Source: Rhodothermales bacterium (lineage in GTDB: Bacteria > Bacteroidota > Rhodothermia > Rhodothermales > UBA10348). Taken from it: 64,000 bases of DNA. The first letter of the stretch is position 1. Each line of letters starts with the position of its first letter. Under the pieces are notes generated by a model that saw only the letters and a list, made by a program, of their open reading frames with translations, ran no database searches and was not told the DNA's origin. Positions 59,818-64,000 of the stretch are shown piece after piece. Where the stretch lies: positions 295,376 to 359,375 of the forward strand of contig JANJTM010000025.1 of the NCBI GenBank assembly GCA_024711125.1. Direction: 5' to 3'. The position numbers and the translations under genes are program-made.

Positions 59818-60271
59818 GGCATCGGCCTTCCTGGTCGCCGTCCTCGTGGTGTCCGCCGCTTCCGGTGTTCCCCGCGGCGCGTCAGCCCAACCGTCCGTGA
59901 TTTCGTTCGGCGTCGCCGCCGGGTCTCCCGGCGGCGTTTCCTTCGCGATTTCTCCCGGGAAGACGCACCGGGCCCGGCCGACGGCCGTTCACGCGCTGGC
60001 ATCGTTCGACCTGGACGACTACTTCCTCGGCCAGGCGTACCGCGTGTCGATCGTTGCCCTTCCGGAATCCCCGGTAACGCTTTTCGCAGGGCCCGGAATT
60101 GCGGCCGGCCTCGATGACGGGCGCGTCATGACCGGGGTCGGCGCAGTAGCGGGCCTGCGGTTCTTCCGCGCCCGTTACGAAATCTTCGTGCAGGCGCAGC
60201 CTCGGCTCATGGCGCTGCCCGACCTGACCTTCCAGCCCGGCGGCGCCGTGGGATTCCGCGTGCATCCGTGA
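59804..60271 (+). CDS. small secreted beta-rich protein, unknown
   Basis: A 155-residue product with an N-terminal signal (MRRNEASAFLVAVLVVSAAS, cleavage near GASAQ, residue 29) and short alternating strands (YRVSIVALPESPVTLFAGPG, LRFFRARYEIFVQAQPRLM) that could form a small barrel of 8 strands. Its last residue pattern AVGFRVHP is not a typical BAM signal. No known family. It overlaps the thioesterase by 14 bp. Confidence 0.6.
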   Translation: MRRNEASAFLVAVLVVSAASGVPRGASAQPSVISFGVAAGSPGGVSFAISPGKTHRARPTAVHALASFDLDDYFLGQAYRVSIVALPESPVTLFAGPGIAAGLDDGRVMTGVGAVAGLRFFRARYEIFVQAQPRLMALPDLTFQPGGAVGFRVHP

Positions 60272-60329
60272 CCGGGCAGAAACCGGGAAGGCGGCCCGGC
60301 CGTTTCCTGACGCTATCGCATCCCGGCCC

Positions 60330-61256
60330 ATGCTCTTCCAACGCATTCTCGTCACCGGCGCCAACGGCCTGCTCGGCCAGGCGCTCGTCGAACGCCTGGC
60401 CCGCGAGCCCGGCTACGACGTCCTCGCGACGGGACGGCAGGCCGAGCCGCTGAACACCGGAGCGTCGGGGGGCTATGTCTCGATGGACGTGACCTCGCCG
60501 TCGGATGTACGCGCGGTCTTCGACGATTTTGCGCCCGACGTCGTGGTCAACTGCGCGGCGATGACGCAGGTGGATGCGTGCGAATCGGAGCGGGAGCGCT
60601 GCTGGAAGGTCAACGTCGACGCGGTGGACCTCCTGGCCAGGGCCTGCCTGGCCGGCGGCTCCCGGCTGGTGCAGGTGTCGACGGATTTCGTGTTCGACGG
60701 CCGCTCGGGCCCGTACCGCGAAAACGACCGCCCCGCGCCGGTGAACTTCTATGGCCGGTCCAAGCTCGCTGCCGAGAACGCGGCGCGGGGGGCCGGCATG
60801 GACCGATGGTCGGTCGTTCGCACCGTGCTCGTCTTCGGAACCGGCGAGCGGCTTTCGCGCTCGAATTTCGTCCTGTGGGTGGCGGGAGAACTCGCCGAGG
60901 GTCGTCCCGTGCGGGTGGTCACGGACCAGTTCAGGACACCCACGTGGTCGGCCGACCTCGCCGACGGAATCGAACGCGTGATCCGGTTCGGCAAGACCGG
61001 CACCTACCACATCTCGGGGCGCGAGCTGTTGTCGGTACACGAAGCGGCCCGAGCGGTAGCCGAGGTCTTCGGCCACGACCCCGACCTCTTGCTCCCGGTG
61101 GACGGCCGCTCCTTCTCGCAGCCTGCGCCGCGTCCGCTGCACACCGGGTTCCTGATCCTCAAGGCCGAGACCGAACTCGGCTATCGTCCCACTCCGTTCC
61201 GCCGGGCGCTTGCCGCAGTGCGGGATACCCTGGCCTGTTCCGAATCCCGGCCCTGA
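60330..61256 (+). CDS. RmlD-like NAD(P)-dependent epimerase/reductase (SDR)
   Basis: The 308-residue protein has the extended SDR features: ILVTGANGLLGQALVERLA (nucleotide loop), VVNCAAMTQVDACE, VSTDFVFDG and active YGRSKLAAEN (YxxxK). Closest family is dTDP-4-dehydrorhamnose reductase RmlD. Whether the substrate is a nucleotide sugar is inference, as no rfb genes are near. ATG 60330 lies 58 bp after the small secreted protein; serS follows after 22 bp. Confidence 0.85.
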   Translation: MLFQRILVTGANGLLGQALVERLAREPGYDVLATGRQAEPLNTGASGGYVSMDVTSPSDVRAVFDDFAPDVVVNCAAMTQVDACESERERCWKVNVDAVDLLARACLAGGSRLVQVSTDFVFDGRSGPYRENDRPAPVNFYGRSKLAAENAARGAGMDRWSVVRTVLVFGTGERLSRSNFVLWVAGELAEGRPVRVVTDQFRTPTWSADLADGIERVIRFGKTGTYHISGRELLSVHEAARAVAEVFGHDPDLLLPVDGRSFSQPAPRPLHTGFLILKAETELGYRPTPFRRALAAVRDTLACSESRP

Positions 61257-61278
61257 TCGGCCGCAGCCCATCGTTCCC

Positions 61279-62556
61279 ATGCTCGACATCCAGGCACTCA
61301 GACAGGACCCGGACCGCTACCGCAAGGCCATGCGGGACAAGGGCTATTCGGAAGATCCCGTGCTCCGTGCCCTCGACCTCGACGCGCGCCGCCGGGCGGC
61401 CGTCACCGCGTTGCAGGAGTACAAGGAGCGCGCGAACGCCCTTTCACGGGAGATCGGCCCCTTGATGAAGGAGGGTCGCCGGGACGAGGCCGAGTCGGCG
61501 CGCGCCGAGACAGGACGGCTGAAGGGGGTCATCCGGGAGGCCGAGGACGCGGCGCGCGGTCTTGAAACGGAACTCGAACGCACGATGCTCGAGATTCCGA
61601 ACGCAGCCCACGAATCGGTCCCCGTCGGCCGGTCGGCCGCCGACAACGCCATCCCGTTCACCTTCGGCTCGCCCCGCGCATTCGATTTCGACGCCAAACC
61701 CCACTGGGAGCTGATCGAGCGGCACGGTCTCGTCGACTTCGAGCGCGGCGCCAAGGTTACGGGCGCCGGGTTCCCCTTCTACGTGGGTAAGGGGGCGCGC
61801 CTGCAGCGGGCCCTGGTCAACTTCTTCCTCGACATGGCCACGACCGTCGGCGGCTATACCGAGATCGAGCCGCCCGTGGTCGTGAACGAAGCCAGTGCGC
61901 GAGGAACCGGACAGTTGCCCGACAAGGAAGACCAGATGTACGAGGTCACCCGGGACGGCCTGTATGCGATCCCGACGGCCGAGGTCCCGGTGACCAATTT
62001 CCACCGGGATGAAATCCTCCCCGAGGACGCGCTTCCGATCCGGTACTGCGCCTACACGCCGTGCTTCCGGCGAGAGGCCGGCTCGTACGGCAAGGACGTG
62101 CGGGGCCTCAACCGGCTTCACCAGTTCGACAAGGTCGAACTGGTACAGATCGTACATCCCTCGAAGTCCTACGAAGCCCTCGAAACGCTGCGGGAGGATG
62201 CGGAACGCCTGCTGCAGCGGCTCGAACTGCCCTACCGGCGCGTCGTCCTCTGCACCGGCGACATGGGTTTCACCCAGACCAAGACGTACGATCTCGAGGT
62301 CTGGAGCGGTGGCCAGGAACGATGGCTGGAGGTGTCGTCCGTCTCGAATTTCGAGTCGTTCCAGGCGCGCCGCATGATGATCCGGTACAAACCGAAGGAC
62401 GGCTCGAAGCCTGAGATCGTGCATACGCTGAACGGAAGCGCGCTGGCGCTTCCGCGCATCGTCGCTGCGCTCCTCGAGAACAACCAGCAGGCCGACGGCT
62501 CGATCGCGATACCGGAGGCGCTCCGCCCGTATACGGGTTTCGATCGGATCGGCTAG
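61279..62556 (+). CDS. serS: seryl-tRNA synthetase
   Basis: The 425-residue protein has the N-terminal coiled-coil tRNA arm (about 28-100, LQEYKERANALSREIGPLMK), class II motif 2 (FRREAGSYGKDVRGLNRLHQ), and motif 3 (NGSALALPRIVAALLENNQ). It charges tRNA-Ser. ATG 61279 is the family start. Its stop TAG lies in a CTAG whose other strand is the stop of the acyl-CoA dehydrogenase gene. Confidence 0.96.
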   Translation: MLDIQALRQDPDRYRKAMRDKGYSEDPVLRALDLDARRRAAVTALQEYKERANALSREIGPLMKEGRRDEAESARAETGRLKGVIREAEDAARGLETELERTMLEIPNAAHESVPVGRSAADNAIPFTFGSPRAFDFDAKPHWELIERHGLVDFERGAKVTGAGFPFYVGKGARLQRALVNFFLDMATTVGGYTEIEPPVVVNEASARGTGQLPDKEDQMYEVTRDGLYAIPTAEVPVTNFHRDEILPEDALPIRYCAYTPCFRREAGSYGKDVRGLNRLHQFDKVELVQIVHPSKSYEALETLREDAERLLQRLELPYRRVVLCTGDMGFTQTKTYDLEVWSGGQERWLEVSSVSNFESFQARRMMIRYKPKDGSKPEIVHTLNGSALALPRIVAALLENNQQADGSIAIPEALRPYTGFDRIG

Positions 62557-64000
62557 ACGGCCGGGACCTGCCGTTCGTCGACGACGTCTGCCGGGACGGC
62601 GTCGACCGGGGCGGATGCGGTATCTCCCGGAAACTGCGGAATGCCGTCCGTCGGGACCGGCCGCCCCTGGCCTCCGGCGACGGGCGATCCCTCGTGTACG
62701 TAGAAATCGGCCGCCGGCAGGGTCGCGACATGGCGTCGAACGGCGGCCGCCGCCTTGCGCATGCTGGGGTCGGCGTTGCGGCGCAGGGCCAGAACGTTAT
62801 CGTCGAATCGGAGCGTGAAGAGGTCGAACACGTGTTCGAAGGCGGCCAGATCGCGCTCGGCAGCCGTTCCCGTCGCACCCCGACGCAACAGCAGGTCCGC
62901 CCTGGACAGGCAGGCCGACAGTGCGAAGAGCAGGATGGCATTGTCGGCGAGCCGCGCCTGCGTGGCCTGGTGCGTTATGATGTCCTCCCGGTGATCCCTG
63001 CTGGCCAGCTTGTACTGGTGTGCGTGCTCCCGCACCCGGTGGGCCAGGCGGTCGGCGTACCCGCGCAGGGATGCGTGAACCCGGGTCACCGTCGGTCGCT
63101 TCGGCCTGCGGCCCAGGAACAGCTCGAGGGCCAGCGGAATCGCCCTGCCGAGTACCTTCGGACGGGAGCCGTTCCGCACGATGCGACCGACGTTGGCCGT
63201 GAAGGACTCGTCGGAATCCCATCCCATGGCCTCCTGCAGGCCCATCATCTGTTCGGCGAGCTGCTTGCCGCCGTAGGCGAAGATGAACGGTTGCATGACC
63301 TCGTTCGACCCCTCGACCACCCGGTGGATGCGGTTGTCCCGCCACGACCGCTCGATTTCGTACTCCGTCATGAACGCGTCTCCGCCCATGATCTGCATGG
63401 CGTCGTCGAGAACCTGCCACCCGTGCTCCGAGCAGAAGACCTTGGTCATGGCGGTCTCGACCATGATGTCCTTTTCGCCGCGGTCGAGCAGTCCGGTCAT
63501 GAGATAGAGGACCGCGTCCATGGCGTACACGAACGCCGACATGCGCGCCAGGCGCTGGTGTACGAGTTCGAAATCGGCGATCGGCCGCTTGAACTGGTAC
63601 CGGGTCTCGACCCACTTGGCCGCCTGGTCGAGTGCCTGCCGCGCGGCCCCGGTCACGCCGGCCGACAGCGTGCAGCGACCGTAATTGAGGCACGTCAGCG
63701 CGACGTTGAGCCCCCTCCCTTCCTTGTGCAGCAGGTTTTCCGCCGGGACCCTGACGTCGGTGAAGCGGATGCGCCCCTGCCACGTGCCCCGGATCCCGGT
63801 CTTCGAGCGGTTCTTCTCGAAGATGTCGACCCCCTCCATGTCCGGGGTGACGATCAGGGCGGTCACCGCCTCGCGCGTTGCGCCGGTCGCCGGATCGGGC
63901 ACGCGCAGCTTGCACATGACCGTGAAGAACCCGGAGTCGGACGCCGAGGTCGACCACTTCTTCTCGCCGTTCAGGATGTAGTGCGTGCCGTCGTCCGACT
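62553..64000 (-). CDS. acyl-CoA dehydrogenase (VLCAD-type, 5' part outside window)
   Basis: The gene runs off the right edge; about 482 C-terminal residues are visible from the beta domain (HYILNGEKKWSTSASDSGFF) onward. It has TGIRGTWQGRIRFTDVRVPAE, the FAD-domain helix YQFKRPIADFELVHQRLARM, catalytic-region MQIMGGDAFMTEYEIERSWR and RDNRIHRVVEGSNEV. A C-terminal extension of about 220 residues after that, with additional helices, resembles the VLCAD/long-chain branch. It oxidises acyl-CoA to enoyl-CoA in beta-oxidation. It shares the CTAG stop with serS. Confidence 0.9.
   Translation of the reverse strand, partial: SDDGTHYILNGEKKWSTSASDSGFFTVMCKLRVPDPATGATREAVTALIVTPDMEGVDIFEKNRSKTGIRGTWQGRIRFTDVRVPAENLLHKEGRGLNVALTCLNYGRCTLSAGVTGAARQALDQAAKWVETRYQFKRPIADFELVHQRLARMSAFVYAMDAVLYLMTGLLDRGEKDIMVETAMTKVFCSEHGWQVLDDAMQIMGGDAFMTEYEIERSWRDNRIHRVVEGSNEVMQPFIFAYGGKQLAEQMMGLQEAMGWDSDESFTANVGRIVRNGSRPKVLGRAIPLALELFLGRRPKRPTVTRVHASLRGYADRLAHRVREHAHQYKLASRDHREDIITHQATQARLADNAILLFALSACLSRADLLLRRGATGTAAERDLAAFEHVFDLFTLRFDDNVLALRRNADPSMRKAAAAVRRHVATLPAADFYVHEGSPVAGGQGRPVPTDGIPQFPGDTASAPVDAVPADVVDERQVPAV

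Overview
The window is about 64 kb of GC-rich bacterial chromosome, roughly two-thirds GC by eye. It carries 57 protein genes, three tRNA genes and almost no non-coding DNA; many genes overlap by ATGA or TGATG. The likely source is a Rhodothermota (Rhodothermales-like) relative of the Bacteroidota. The reasons are promoters of the form TTG-N19/21-TA..TT.. in place of -35/-10 boxes, two tandem ompH/skp genes after bamA, an HU-SPOR envelope protein, a Bacteroidota-type 'asparagine synthetase B' homologue, and a crtB-cruF-cruC-cruD-like set for acylated, glycosylated carotenoids as in Salinibacter. There is no rRNA, phage, transposase or CRISPR, so this is core chromosome.

Layout. 1-4.7 kb (mostly minus): a truncated sensor with a FixL-like PAS domain, sixA, folB, a cytochrome P460-like lipoprotein and a PfkB-family sugar or nucleoside kinase. 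4.9-11.9 kb (plus): an envelope cluster of a 1006-residue TPR protein, a beta-barrel, a double-HU/SPOR membrane protein, ExbB and ExbD, without TonB, TolA or Pal. 11.9-15.2 kb: comM (minus), nadK, tRNA-Phe and tRNA-Asp, then a 455-bp non-coding stretch with a 52-bp hairpin repeat. 15.3-23.4 kb: exported catabolism genes (Tat-exported Gfo/Idh/MocA oxidoreductase, DUF1080 protein, BNR sialidase-like lipoprotein, S9 peptidase, cupin, sulfatase) plus a GreA/GreB-like factor.

23.3-28.2 kb: WbqC-like protein (minus), then the carotenoid operon. 28.2-33.8 kb: LD-carboxypeptidase, purN, purH, mreC, dacB. 33.9-41.8 kb: hslV, a NYN-domain protein, hslU, then a GNAT protein, a polytopic membrane protein, a flippase and an endo/exonuclease/phosphatase-fold lipoprotein. 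41.9-48.7 kb: tRNA-Gly, asd, folD, a GH13 pullulanase-like enzyme, an OsmC-like protein, surE, panB. 48.8-56 kb (minus): the envelope and isoprenoid operon dxr-rseP-uppS-bamA-ompH-ompH. 56-64 kb: a second TPR protein, the 'AsnB-like' secreted protein, a hotdog thioesterase, a small secreted protein, an RmlD-like SDR, serS, and a truncated acyl-CoA dehydrogenase.

Themes. Much of the window serves the cell envelope: outer-membrane assembly, murein, undecaprenyl phosphate, the ExbBD cluster and a flippase. Isoprenoid genes link dxr and uppS to the carotenoid operon. Strongest leads are the 52-bp hairpin repeat, the NYN protein between the two HslUV subunits, the ExbBD-HU-SPOR-TPR cluster, the FixL-like PAS, and the uniform tRNA promoters. 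All calls come from reading the sequence; no database search was run.
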